In this document: positions 29,138-38,435 of the stretch, piece by piece | How positions within the stretch are numbered: position 1 is the first letter of the stretch | How the letters are laid out: every line of letters begins with the position of its first letter | DNA from: G963664115 sp965216035 | GTDB taxonomy: Bacteria; Acidobacteriota; Terriglobia; 20CM-2-55-15 | DNA length: 64,000 bases | Assembly: GCA_965216035.1 (NCBI GenBank) | Contig: CBDCFM010000020.1 | Span: 1 to 64,000, forward strand | Reading direction: 5' to 3' | Translations under genes and position numbers: made by a program | The notes under the pieces: model-generated | What the model was told of the DNA's origin: nothing | Databases searched by the model: none | The model's input: only the letters and a program-made list of their open reading frames with translations

Positions 29138-30243
29138 GGAGCGTTGTTGCATGGATCGGGGCGGAGATGGAATTCGCCCTTTCCCAAGCGGTAGCGTCAG
29201 GCGATACGTTCGAACACAGGCCGTCCGAGTGCGGTCATTGTGTTCAGGACTTTCTGGCCGACCTGGATCTCCGTGATCTGCCTGGAGAAGCTGCGGGATC
29301 TGAGTCTGGGGCCGATGACGCTCTTCCACCGGCCGATCTGCGTTTCTATCCGGCTGCGCAGGTTGTACCCTGTGGCCACTTGCCAGGCCATGCGGCCGTT
29401 GCTGCGGATCTCGGCAATATGGCGATCCCGAACGGTTGGATCCCGCGCTGATTGCGGTCGGGTCACTGCGTTCTTTGGCGGCGGTATAACCACATCCAGG
29501 GTCTCCCCATACCGTTCCCTCAGCAGATCCCGTGTGGACGCTCCATCATAGGCGCCGTCCGCCAGAAAGCCCGTGACAGGGGCATCGAGTTGATCCAGGA
29601 GCCCGGGTAAGGCGGTGCTGTCTCCAACGTCATCGTGAGTCAGATTGGCGCAAACAATCGCACCGCTATGGAGGTCCAGTCCGAGGTGGAGTTTGCGCCA
29701 GCGGCGGCGTATTCCCCTGGTTTTATGCTTCTGCGCAAGCCATTCTCCTTCTCCGAAGATCTTGAGGCCGGTACTGTCCACCACCAGATGGACAGGCACA
29801 GACCCGGCTTGCCTCATCACCTGAGCGATGCTCAAGCCGTTTGCGCGACGCGACAGTGTGGAGTAATCCGGCACCCGTATATCCAGCCCCATGAGCGTGC
29901 CAATGGAACCCATCAGCCCCTGCGTTTGTCGCAACCCAAGCCGATACGCCGCGCGCAGCGTCAGGCATGTCTCGATCGCCAAATCCGAGTATCTCCGCTG
30001 GCCACCCCGTGACGTGCGGCGCGGCGCGCGCCACACACTTTGAGCCTCATCACTGACCCAGATCGTCAGATCACCCCGCTGGCGCAGGCTCTCGTTATAT
30101 TCCGCCCAGTTGATCACCCGGTACTGTGCCTTATCAAACTTGTGCCGTCGGGCTGCGTTGAACTTATGTGGCATCTAAGTTATCCCCGGTGTTGAAAAAC
30201 ACAATGATAAGACATCCTTCGGGATGATCCATGCAACAAGGTC
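29138..30243 (-). mobile_element. IS5-family (IS903-like) insertion sequence, copy 1
   Basis: The 1106-bp element is the inverted twin of copy 2 at 40198-41303; both share the same end sequences GACCTTGTTGCATGGATC and GGAGCGTTGTTGCATGGA, which form imperfect terminal inverted repeats. No target duplication is visible in the flanks. Its insertion cut the DUF4145-like gene at 30244. Exact termini may be off by 1-3 bases. Confidence 0.85.
29197..30174 (-). CDS. IS5/IS903-like DDE transposase (copy 1)
   Basis: The 325-residue transposase shows the IS5 pattern: a tandem helix N-terminus (YRVINWAEYNESLRQRGDLT), first catalytic Asp in HLVVDSTGLKIFGEGEW, second in GFLADGAYDG, and the Glu in SRIETQIGRWK. 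It is intact and differs from copy 2 at only two residues (A for T in LRxAYRL, L for P in YNxRS). That near-identity means recent transposition. Start ATG with no strong ribosome site, as is common for IS elements. Confidence 0.92.
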   Translation of the reverse strand: MPHKFNAARRHKFDKAQYRVINWAEYNESLRQRGDLTIWVSDEAQSVWRAPRRTSRGGQRRYSDLAIETCLTLRAAYRLGLRQTQGLMGSIGTLMGLDIRVPDYSTLSRRANGLSIAQVMRQAGSVPVHLVVDSTGLKIFGEGEWLAQKHKTRGIRRRWRKLHLGLDLHSGAIVCANLTHDDVGDSTALPGLLDQLDAPVTGFLADGAYDGASTRDLLRERYGETLDVVIPPPKNAVTRPQSARDPTVRDRHIAEIRSNGRMAWQVATGYNLRSRIETQIGRWKSVIGPRLRSRSFSRQITEIQVGQKVLNTMTALGRPVFERIA

Positions 30244-30706
30244 CCCTTCATAGTCTTTACCTTCGACCTTTTCATAATTTAGAAGCTCATAGATCGCTTT
30301 TCTCGCGCAGGCTGAAGCACCGGTCAAATAGTTCATCTTCTGGCTACCCTCTGCTTCGGTAATCAACTCCCTTACGATTTTCGGGACACGTTTGTCTATG
30401 GTGAAGAACGAGGTAGGGACTGAATAGAAAATTTGTGAATCAATATTTTCTACTGAGAATTTCAGATTGCTGTATTGGTTGTAGGAGTGAATGCTGTCAA
30501 ATGAGAGATGCATAGACTGCCTGTCGCACGAAAGAACACTTGGCCACATATACGTGGCATTTTTTATCGGTACTCCAATCAAATTCTAGGTGTTTCGTAA
30601 TTCTATATGCAACGTTTCCCCTGTTGCAGAAGGTGCAATTGTACACGTAGGAATCTATGAAGTATTTGCTATCAAGATAGGACTTGTCCAAGTACTCTTT
30701 AGGCAC
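30244..30706 (-). pseudogene. DUF4145-like protein with two CxxC knuckles, frameshifted and truncated by IS5
   Basis: Reading from GTG at 30706, the frame contains VYNCTFCNRGNVAYR and ends out of frame. Removing one G (C on the plus strand at about 30529) gives KCSFCDRQSMHLSF and a continuous chain to FFTIDKRVPKIVRELITEAE and ASACARKAIYELLNYE. That helical segment matches the DUF4145 pattern, a domain often linked to restriction or defence genes. Two CxxC pairs suggest a zinc site. The 3' end is replaced by the IS5 left end at 30243. Base composition is clearly AT-richer than the surroundings, suggesting foreign origin. Confidence 0.6.
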
Positions 30707-30816
30707 TCGTCTATCCCTTACCCAGTGGGTTCCATAGAGTTTCGTGAGGCTGGCGGTTAACTGCTAATAGGTGAAACCAGGACCGGCTCCGTCGAGTGTT
30801 ACGCTCATGCACTGTT

Positions 30817-31104
30817 CTACACCAAAGACAGCCGCTCGACCTTAATCTGGTCGGCTTGTTTCATCGCCTGGGCTAGGTCGTAGGCCGCCTGCAGCCGGTA
30901 CCACGTGTTCGCGTCTCCGCCGAACGCCTTGTCAAGGCGGATCGCCATCTCCGGCGAGATCCCCGAATGGCCATTGACCACATCGGACAACTGCTTGCGG
31001 CTGACGCCAAGCTTCCTGGCAGCTTCCGTCACGCTAAGCCCCAACGGCTCCAGGCAGTCGTGACGCACGGAAAGGCCCGGATGAGGTGGGTTTTTCATCG
31101 GCAT
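30817..31104 (-). CDS. higA: HigA-type antitoxin (helix-turn-helix)
   Basis: The 95-residue protein has the HigA family layout: HPGLSVRHDCLEPLGLSVTE, an HTH (EAARKLGVSRKQLSDVVNGH), then SPEMAIRLDKAFGGDANTW and a C-terminal helix. HigA neutralises the HigB mRNA interferase and represses their shared promoter by binding an operator. Here the toxin gene precedes the antitoxin, the normal higBA order, with a 14-base gap (31105-31118) containing GGAGGA. The gene is intact. Confidence 0.9.
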   Translation of the reverse strand: MPMKNPPHPGLSVRHDCLEPLGLSVTEAARKLGVSRKQLSDVVNGHSGISPEMAIRLDKAFGGDANTWYRLQAAYDLAQAMKQADQIKVERLSLV

Positions 31105-31118
31105 ATCATGGTCCTCCT

Positions 31119-31397
31119 TCAGTGGTAATCGACTAAGTCCACATCGCTGGCATGCGCACCCTCGAAGCGAAAAACGATGCGCCAGTTGCCGGACACGGTG
31201 ACCGCCCAGAAATCGGCAAGATTGCCCTTCAACGGATGCAGCCGGAAGCCCGGCAGATCCATGCTCGTGGGCCCTGCCGCCTCGTCAAGGCGCGCCAGAA
31301 TACGCTCGATCTTGGTGACGTATGCTGATGGCACCCGCCGCCGGTCCCCCTTCTCGTAGAGAAGCTGGAGACCCTTATGCCGGAAGCGGACAATCAC
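31119..31397 (-). CDS. higB: HigB-type (RelE superfamily) toxin
   Basis: The 92-residue protein matches HigB/RelE toxins: VRFRHKGLQLLYEKGDRRRV, PGFRLHPLKGNLADFWAVTV and the C-terminal NWRIVFRFEG with the basic and aromatic residues of the ribosome-dependent mRNA interferase site. It starts with GTG at 31395-31397. The promoter lies so close that the mRNA is probably leaderless. Toxin and antitoxin both appear intact, unlike most neighbours, which fits the selfish stability of such pairs in decaying regions. Confidence 0.9.
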   Translation of the reverse strand: MIVRFRHKGLQLLYEKGDRRRVPSAYVTKIERILARLDEAAGPTSMDLPGFRLHPLKGNLADFWAVTVSGNWRIVFRFEGAHASDVDLVDYH

Positions 31398-31403
31398 TTA
31401 TAG

Positions 31404-31432
31404 ATTGTAACCTGTCACCTCTCAGCTTACAA
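31404..31432 (-). promoter_or_regulatory. higBA promoter overlapping a TTGTAA/TTACAA operator
   Basis: On the minus strand TTGTAA (31432-31427) and TACAAT (31409-31404) are exactly 17 bases apart. The two hexamers also form an inverted repeat (TTGTAA ... TTACAA), the sort of symmetric site HigA dimers bind. The expected transcription start at about 31397 coincides with the GTG start codon. The remaining gap 31433-31703 shows no gene. Confidence 0.65.
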
Positions 31433-31703
31433 CCCTTTCTGCCTTCCCGCGCCTTACCCCATATCGAGTTTGCCGCTCTGCCCAGCTGCTAGCTTGTCTT
31501 CTTGGCTCGACCTCGCCTTTTGACGCACGGGCCAAATGACATGCCTTTCATTGCGAGCTACTCGCCTGCTTGTCAAATCTCCCGCAAGCCCCCTCCCGAC
31601 GTTTTTCCTCCGCCTCCGGTAAGTAACCCTTAGGGCGAGGTGTTTTCGCCACACGGCGCGAATGTCGCGCCCCCAAGGGCAAAACACGACCAGGAGGCCT
31701 CTA

Positions 31704-33260
31704 TTGGATAAGCGAACCGACCCACAGCCCGCTACTTCGGCCGACGCTACTACAGGTGGCAAAGCGCCATCGCTGGCAGCCGACGCCGACGTGCTCGTCC
31801 CCCTGGCCACGGCCGCCGCTCTGGACGCATCGGCATTCCGTTCTATCAACGCCACCGAAGCCGTTCCCGCCTCCTGGGAGGAGCGGGCCCGCAAGGCCTG
31901 GGAGTACTACCTGGAAGAACCGCTGGTGAAGAACTGCGTCAACTCCTGGCGCACCTTCGCCGTGGGCGACGAGATCAAGATCGCCAGCGACGACGAGGAG
32001 GTGAAGTCCGGCGCCGTAGAGCTCGCCGCCCAACTGCGGGTCTTTGCCTTTGTCAAGGACATGGTGCTGCAGCTCCTGGTCAAGGGCGACGGGGTCGGGT
32101 TCAAGCGCTACACCAAAGACGGCAAGGCGCTGGAGGAGCTGGTCTCGGTCAATCCAGTCTCGGTCAAGGTCAAGTACGCCCAGGGGGAGCTGGTCGAGGC
32201 GCGCCAGTTCCCGGAGGAGCATCCCGGCGCGGGCGAGGGTCTCGATCTCCCGGTCGAGCAGGTGCTGCACCTCAAGTGGGACGCCCCGTCTTTTTCGCCG
32301 CGCGGCAACTCGCTGGTCCTGCCCGCGTTTCAGTCCATCGAACTGCTCAGGGACTACCGCCGGGCCGAGCAGGCCATCGCCAAGCGCTGGGCCACGCCGT
32401 TTCGCCTCATCAAGGTGGGCGGGGCCTTCGGCCAGAAGATGGTCATGCCCGACCAGAAGATGCTCGAGCAGGTCCGCGAGCGGGTCAACAAGATGGACCT
32501 CAAGAGCGGCCTGGTGGTGCCCTTCTACGTCACGGTCGAGACCCACGGCACCGACGGCCAAGTGCTGAACGTCGAGGACAAGGTCAAGGAGGTGAAGGAA
32601 GACATCGTGGTGGCGCTGAGACTCTCACGGTCCCTGGTCACCGGCGACGGTCCCAACTTCGCCACCGCCTCGGTGAGCCTCAGGAAGATGCTGGTGATGA
32701 TCCGGGAGATCACCCAGACCGCCAAGACGATCCTCGACTGGGTGTTTGACGACTGGCTGGAACTGAACGGGTGGAAGGGCAAGACGCTCCAGTTCCTGTT
32801 TAACGATCTCGATCCTTCCGATGCGGTCGACTTCAAACGCCTGCTCATCGAGCTTTACGACCGCAAGCTGATCAGCCGCTCCAGCCTCCAGCTCAAGATG
32901 GACCTCGACCCCGACATCAAGGCCGCCAACCGGGACAGCGAAAGTCAATCGGTGGACCTGTTCGACGCCAAGCAGGTCAAGCCGATGGTCGACATGGTGC
33001 TGGCCGGAATCATGAGCGTCGAGCGCGCCCAGAAGATGTTGGGCCTGGACCCCGAGACGAACACGCCGGCGGAGGGGACGGAGGCCGCCTGGGGAGGACC
33101 CAGCGCCCGCGGTGACGTCGGCGATGCGGTCTGCGACGACTGCGTGCATTTCGATGAGGCGCAAAACCACTGCCGGGTGCACCGCAGCGAGGTGACGTTC
33201 GACACTCCAGCCTGCCGTTTCCTCGATCCCAAGACCCCGACGCTCGACAGAGGGACGTAG
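31704..33260 (+). CDS. Phage portal-like protein with C-terminal cysteine cluster
   Basis: TTG at 31704 is the likely start because AGGAGG lies at 31692-31697. The 518-residue protein has the order of a tailed-phage portal: RKAWEYYLEEPLVKNCVNSW, FVKDMVLQLLVKGDGVGFKR, VEQVLHLKWDAPSFSPRGNS, AEQAIAKRWATPFRLIKVGG and a long helical C-terminal half. Portals form the ring through which DNA enters the capsid. Unusual is the C-terminal tail with CDDCVHFDE, NHCRVH and PACRFLD, a four-Cys set that could bind zinc. No terminase or capsid gene is adjacent, so this is a phage remnant. The next gene starts 3 bases after its stop. Confidence 0.7.
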   Translation: MDKRTDPQPATSADATTGGKAPSLAADADVLVPLATAAALDASAFRSINATEAVPASWEERARKAWEYYLEEPLVKNCVNSWRTFAVGDEIKIASDDEEVKSGAVELAAQLRVFAFVKDMVLQLLVKGDGVGFKRYTKDGKALEELVSVNPVSVKVKYAQGELVEARQFPEEHPGAGEGLDLPVEQVLHLKWDAPSFSPRGNSLVLPAFQSIELLRDYRRAEQAIAKRWATPFRLIKVGGAFGQKMVMPDQKMLEQVRERVNKMDLKSGLVVPFYVTVETHGTDGQVLNVEDKVKEVKEDIVVALRLSRSLVTGDGPNFATASVSLRKMLVMIREITQTAKTILDWVFDDWLELNGWKGKTLQFLFNDLDPSDAVDFKRLLIELYDRKLISRSSLQLKMDLDPDIKAANRDSESQSVDLFDAKQVKPMVDMVLAGIMSVERAQKMLGLDPETNTPAEGTEAAWGGPSARGDVGDAVCDDCVHFDEAQNHCRVHRSEVTFDTPACRFLDPKTPTLDRGT

Positions 33261-33263
33261 GTC

Positions 33264-34314
33264 ATGCTCGATGCACTTGCCGCCTCCACACCACCCCTGC
33301 CCCAGGCCGAGGCCATTAGGCAAGCCACGGCTAGGAGCGTCCGCCACCGGAATCGTTTCACGGAAGCAACGGTCGCCGAGCTGACCGGCATGCTCGCCGG
33401 CGCCGAGGACCAGGTACGAGGCGCCATCCTGCGCTACAAGAGTCTCGGCTCGCTCCCTGACAACCAGCTGGCGGCGCTCGTTGGCCTCAAGAAACTCCAG
33501 ACCGACATCCGGGAGACGATGACTCGCCTCGGCCGGGAGCAGATCCTGCGCTTCCGCCAGGCGGCCCGGACGTCCTTTCGCCAGGGCATCTCCGGCGGCA
33601 TCGAGGATTTCGCCACCGCCCAGCTGCCCTTCTACCGCAACCTTGCCCCCGAGGGGATCAACAAGCTCGCCACCCGCGCTTTCACCCTGGTCGACACCGA
33701 CGCGCTCGACTTCATGAGCCAGTACAACCTGGTGCTCACTGGCGACGTCCACCGCGAGTTGGCCGACGGAATCCGGCGCACCGTGATGAGCGGCATCGCC
33801 ACCGGCAAGGGCGTCGAGGACATCGTCCGCGATCTCGGCCACGTCGTGAAGCACCCGGAATCGTTCCGGCACGCCGGTTCCAAGGTCTTCCGCAAAGCCC
33901 AGTACCCATGGAGGTGATCGCCCGTACCGAGGTGCTGCGCGCCCACAACCAGGGGCGGATGAAGTTCCACCAGGAGGTCGGTGTCGGAAGCTCGAATGGA
34001 TGACCATGGAGGACGAGCGGGTCTGCCCGGTCTGCGGCCCGCTCGACGGCAAGGTGTTCAATACCGGCCGGTTCCCGCCGCAGCCTGCCCGTCCCAACTG
34101 CCGCTGCACCAGCGTGGTGGCCTGGCCGCTGGAGATCTGCGGCGGCGAGCTGGGCGCGAAGGCGGCGCTCGTGTCACTGACCGCGATCGCGGCCCCGGCA
34201 AAGTCCAGCTCCGCCTGCATCCTCCCGCCACAGGCCATCGAGGAGCAGGCCAAAGCCAAGTTCCAGGAGACGGCCCAGCTCAAGGCGGCCTTCGAGAGCG
34301 GCCAGATCGGAGAC
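33264..34314 (+). pseudogene. Phage minor head (MuF/SPP1 gp7-like) domain, two frameshifts, interrupted by IS3
   Basis: The first frame (33264-33917) is helical and contains LVDTDALDFMSQYNLVLTGD and GIATGKGVEDIVRDLG. A missing C in the CCC at 33905-33907 shifts it to MEVIARTEVLRAHNQGRMKF. A second one-base loss near 33982 shifts it to RKLEWMTMEDERVCPVCGPL. The Cys pair (CPVC, then PNCRC) is the zinc site typical of MuF-type head proteins. The frame then reads through to GQIGD at 34312-34314, where the IS3 element inserts. Joined to 35628 onward it would be one protein of more than 1300 residues. MuF proteins sit at the portal and are often fused to toxin or enzyme domains. Confidence 0.7.
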
Positions 34315-34344
34315 TGAACCGCCCCGGGTTTTCCGGAGACAGTT

Positions 34345-35253
34345 TTAGTTGAGTCCCGCCTCGACGAGGCGGGACTGTTGCTGCTGATAGTACATCTGTT
34401 CGAATTCGGCCGGTGGTATGTCGCCAATCGGTCCCAGGAGCCGCTGCTCGTTGAACCAGGACACCCAGTCGAGAGTGGCGAACTCGACATCGTCGACTCC
34501 CTTCCACGGGCCGTCCTTTCGAATGACCTCGGTCTTGTACAGGCCGATCACCGATTCGGCCAGCGCGTTGTCATAGGAATCGCCCCGGCTTCCAACCGAG
34601 GGCTCGATCTCGGATTCGGAGAGCCGCTCCGTGTAGCGGATCGACAGATACTGGCTGCCGCGGTCGCTGTGATGAATCAGACCGTCGGTGTCGGAGCGCG
34701 CCCAAAGGGCCTGCTCCAGAGCATCCAGGGCAATGTCGGTCTTCAGCGAGTTCATGACCCGCCAGCCGACGATCTTTCGTGAGAACACGTCAATGACAAA
34801 GGCGACGTAAACGAAGCCGCTCCAGGTGGCCACATAACTCAGATCCGCGACCCAGAGCTGATTCGGACGTGTGGCCGTGAAGTCCCGGCCCACCAGATCC
34901 GGCGGCCGGAGCGCCGCCTCATCCGGAATCGTCGTCTGGGGCTTCTTCCCGCGGACGACTCCCCGCAGACCCATATCGCGCATCAACCGTTCGACCGTGC
35001 ATCGGGCCACGGGGATGTGTTCCCGGTTCAGCTGCTTCCAGACCTTGGGGGCGCCGTAGACCCGACGGTTCTCCCGCCACACCCGGTCGATCTCTCCCCG
35101 CAAGGCCGCATCCCGTTTTGCCCGGGTCGGTAATCGATCCGGATTGCGCCATCGTATCTGATGCTCATAGAACGTCGACGGGGCGATCGGCAGCACACTA
35201 CAGATCGACTCGACCCCATACGGGTCCCGATTTTCTTCGATGAACTCCGTCAT
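34345..35253 (-). CDS. IS3-family transposase OrfB (DDE integrase domain)
   Basis: From the ATG at 35251-35253 the 302-residue protein shows an HTH_21-like segment (YGAPKVWKQLNREHIPVARC) and the rve integrase core: first Asp in QLWVADLSYVATWSG, second in IHHSDRGSQYLSI, Glu in DNALAESVIGLYKTE. The frame is open upstream to 35487. OrfAB is expected to be made by -1 frameshifting, probably at the run of T in orfA just before 35285. Intact. Confidence 0.9.
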   Translation of the reverse strand: MTEFIEENRDPYGVESICSVLPIAPSTFYEHQIRWRNPDRLPTRAKRDAALRGEIDRVWRENRRVYGAPKVWKQLNREHIPVARCTVERLMRDMGLRGVVRGKKPQTTIPDEAALRPPDLVGRDFTATRPNQLWVADLSYVATWSGFVYVAFVIDVFSRKIVGWRVMNSLKTDIALDALEQALWARSDTDGLIHHSDRGSQYLSIRYTERLSESEIEPSVGSRGDSYDNALAESVIGLYKTEVIRKDGPWKGVDDVEFATLDWVSWFNEQRLLGPIGDIPPAEFEQMYYQQQQSRLVEAGLN

Positions 35254-35573
35254 CTCCGCGGTCGGCGGTCGAGCTCCGCCTGCGCGAAAAACGCTGATGC
35301 TTTCCGCAGGATCTCGTTCGCCCGCTTCAGCTCGCGAACCTCCCGCTCCAGTTCCCTCATCCGCTGCTTCTCGTCCGTGGTCAGCCCTCCGCGCTGCCCC
35401 GTATCTCGCTCGGCCTGCCGGACCCACTTCCGCAACGTCTCGGCCGTACAGCCGATCTTCGACGCGATCGAGGCCATCGCCCTCCACTGGGAGTCGTACT
35501 CCCTCTGGTGCTCGAACACCATCCGGACGGCCCGTTCTCGAACTTCAGGTGAATATCTGTTCGGTCTTCCCAT
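35250..35573 (-). CDS. IS3-family transposase OrfA (helix-turn-helix, leucine zipper)
   Basis: The 107-residue protein has an HTH (YSPEVRERAVRMVFEHQ ... TAETLRKWVRQAE) and a coiled coil (MRELEREVRELKRANEILRK). It ends in the region overlapping orfB. It binds the terminal inverted repeats. Intact. Confidence 0.9.
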   Translation of the reverse strand: MGRPNRYSPEVRERAVRMVFEHQREYDSQWRAMASIASKIGCTAETLRKWVRQAERDTGQRGGLTTDEKQRMRELEREVRELKRANEILRKASAFFAQAELDRRPRR

Positions 35574-35627
35574 GACTCACATCCTCTCAAGTAATTCAGT
35601 CTCCGGAAAACCCGGGGTGGTTCAGAC

Positions 35628-38435
35628 CTTTCCGACCTCACGGTCAAGCAGCTGCAGACCCTGTCGAAGCAAAACGGCGTCTCTATCGCCCGCACCAAGG
35701 CCGACTTCATCCACCTGCTCGACCAGGTGGAGCCGGGCCTCAGCCACGCCGACCTCTCGGGAGCGGCGCTCAAGGCCAAGCTGAAAGAACACAAGATCGG
35801 ACTCCTGCGCACCAAGCAGGAGCTGGTGGGACTGCTGGCCGAGAAGCAGGCGGCGCTCAAACACGCGCAGCAGCTGGCCGAGCAGTTGAAGAAGGTCCCG
35901 GCGCCAGGTGGGCTCGACCAACTCACCGTGGTCGAGCTCAAGGAGATGGCCAAGACCAAGGGCGTCTCGCTCAACCTAACCAAGCAGGACGTGATCGCGC
36001 TGCTCGACGAGCTGGAGCCGGGAGTGGACCACTCCGGCCTCAAGGGAAAGTTCCTCATTGAGGCCAAGAAGAAACACCACATCGGGCCGCTCAAGAACAA
36101 GCAACAGCTGATTCAGGCCATCGAGAAAGCCGCCGGCGAGGAGTTGGCCGAACAGGCCGGCCAAGATGCCATCGAGGCCGCCAAAAAGGAGGCGCTGGAC
36201 AAGGCCAAGGATGCTCTGGTGCAGGCCACTGCCAAGGTGGTCGTGCCCGAGTCACCTTCGGGTTACGCGAACTTCCTCTCAGCCGTGAAGGATGCCGAAG
36301 CTGCGCTTGCCGGAGGCGCCGGTCTCCCCCAGGAACTGCTCGGAGCCCAGGCCAAGGAAATTCTCCTCAAGAAGCAGCTCTTCCACGATCAGGTGGCGGC
36401 CCTCAAGGCCGCCCAGCTCAAGAACCTGGCCAAGGAAACCCAGCTCAAGCACTGGCAATGGACCAACAAGAACGAGCTGGTCACGATCTTTACCGAGACC
36501 GATCCGGCCACGGTGCAGGCGGCGCTCGATGGCATCGAGAAGAAACATGCCGCGTGGCTGGCCAAGCACGGCAGCAAGAAAAAGGCCGCCAAGCCCAAGG
36601 TAACGGTGGCTCCCAAGCCTGCGCCCAAGGTTTCCAAGCCCTCTCCGCCACCCTCCTTCACCAAGAAGGGCAGTGAGTTCGAAGCGGTGGACGCGGCCTG
36701 GGCGGATAAGGGCAAGCCAGCCAGCTTCACCTACACCGGCAAGGCCAAGGTCGGCGGCGCCCACAGCAAGGAGTTCTGGACCGACGATGCGGGCGACCGG
36801 TGGCTCTTTAAGCCGCAAGAAAGCGCCGCTGATGCCTTCATTGCCCACGGAGAGGAAGCGGCCTACAAGAGCGGCCGTCTCATCGACCCCGACGCCATCG
36901 AGGTGCGAACCATTCGGCTCAACGGTCGAGTGGGTTCCATCCAGAAATGGCGCACCGATCTCAAGCGCAAGATCGACTTCGACGGCGTGAATCCGGTCGA
37001 GCTGACGACTCTCGACGTCGAGCAAGTTCAGCGCGAGCACGTGACCGACTGGCTGACCGCCAACCACGACGGCCATGCCAAGCAGTTCCTGCGGGCCCGC
37101 GACGGCACGGTCTACGGCATCGACAAAGGCCAGGCCTTCAAGCACCTGGGCGAGGACCGCCTGTCCATCGACTACCACCCCAACGGCGGGTTCGGAGAGA
37201 AGGAGCCCTTCTACAACACCCTTTTCCGCGCGGTGAAGGACGGCGACGTCGAGGTTGATCCGGCCGTGACGCTGCGCACGATCGGCGAGGTCGAAAAGAT
37301 TCCCGACGATGACTACCTGGCCATCCTTCGTCCCTATGCCGAAGGTCGTTTCGGAGGGAACGAAGCCCAAAGACGGGCCTTCTACGACACGGCTCTGGAA
37401 CGCAAGCGGAACCTGCGCCTGGACTTCGAGGCCTACTACGCCGACATGTTGGGGAAGAAGGACTTCCGCTTCGACGTGGTTGAGGCCCTCGCCCAGGGAA
37501 AGCTGGGGCCGGCGGAGCAAGAACTGCTCGAGGAGGTGCGCGACCTCGGTTGGCAGGGCAAGGCCATGAGGTTCGATGAGGGCGACATCGAGGACCAGAA
37601 CGCGCTTGTCTTCGCGGAGACCTTCGGTGGCCGGCAGCGCACCGTCGTCAAGATGAAGGTTCGACCCGAGGCGGAGGAGAAGCTGCTCACGGTCCTGCGC
37701 CAAGCCGGGATCGAGACGACGCCGGCCAAGGTCGGGCAGCCGATCCCGGAGGATGTGTTTGCCAACGATATCCTGGCCGCGGTAAAGACCGTCAACCACC
37801 ACACCAACCACGCGCAATACAACCAGACGACGCTTGGCAAGCTCGCTGATCACATGGCGGCACTCAAGCGCTTGTGCCAAGCCGACGACGCGGACATCAA
37901 GGAGATGGCCGGGACCTATATCGCCTGGATCGAGAAGGTGCAAAAGGCGGCCCGTGACAAGACGCCTATCGAGGAACATTTCGAGACCTATCTCAAGAAG
38001 CGTGCGACCAGGAAGAAAAAGCGGAAAGATGTCCCCTTCACCGTCCGGCGGACGAAGGTGCTCCATACCAAACGGCAGCTCAAGGGCGGTGACCTGGTCG
38101 TGGTGGAGGAGGCTGCCGACAACAAAGCTCTATTTCAGGGCACATCGCTCAAAGCCGGCGAGCAGTACGAGATCGACTTCGGCGACGGCGTGCGCGCCGT
38201 GTACCGGCCTTCCTCCGACAAGAACCTGTTCGCACAACGGGGCGAGCTCGAGCTGATGTTGCCGGATCGTCCCGACGCCAAGAGCCTGAACCGGGCGCTG
38301 GAGCAAATGGATTCTCTCGGACTCAAAACCGGCGCGGCTACGCCCCAGGACGCCGAGTTGCTTTATCTTCACAAACAGGCCTATCTCAGTAAGGTGGATC
38401 GGGAGCCGGAATACCAACTGGGTATTCCGCTGATC
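35628..38435 (+). pseudogene. SAP-like repeats plus PI-kinase/HipA-like kinase domain: 3' part of the phage minor-head gene, truncated by IS21
   Basis: The frame continues from the GAC duplication without a stop to the IS21 end. The first ~250 residues hold SAP/Rho-N-like repeats about 76 residues apart (LTVKQLQTLSKQNGVSI; LTVVELKEMAKTKGVSLNL), likely to bind nucleic acid. After a Lys/Pro linker comes a kinase-like domain. It shows DRWLFKPQ (ATP-lysine candidate), AHGEEAAYKSG, the catalytic-loop-like DWLTANHDGHAKQFL and the metal-binding GIDKGQAFK. These resemble PI3/4-kinase or HipA folds. A further ~400 residues of unknown domains end in YQLGIP at the IS21 terminus. All the kinase motifs are intact in this fragment. 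The fusion of a phage head protein to a kinase suggests an injected effector, by analogy with MuF polymorphic toxins. Confidence 0.6.

Larger units (their letters stand above)
34315..35624 (-). mobile_element. IS3-family insertion sequence with GAC target duplication
   Basis: The 1310-bp element has 26-bp terminal inverted repeats starting TGAACC with one mismatch, and is flanked by GAC at 34312-34314 and 35625-35627. Removing the element and one GAC restores an open frame (GQIGD then LSDLTVKQL). It carries orfA and orfB in overlapping frames on the minus strand. Confidence 0.95.

Noticed and set aside
29138..30243. 9-bp target duplications for the IS5/IS903-like copies
   Set aside because: Flanks of copies 1, 2 and 3 were compared directly and across copies, assuming inversion; no convincing match was found.
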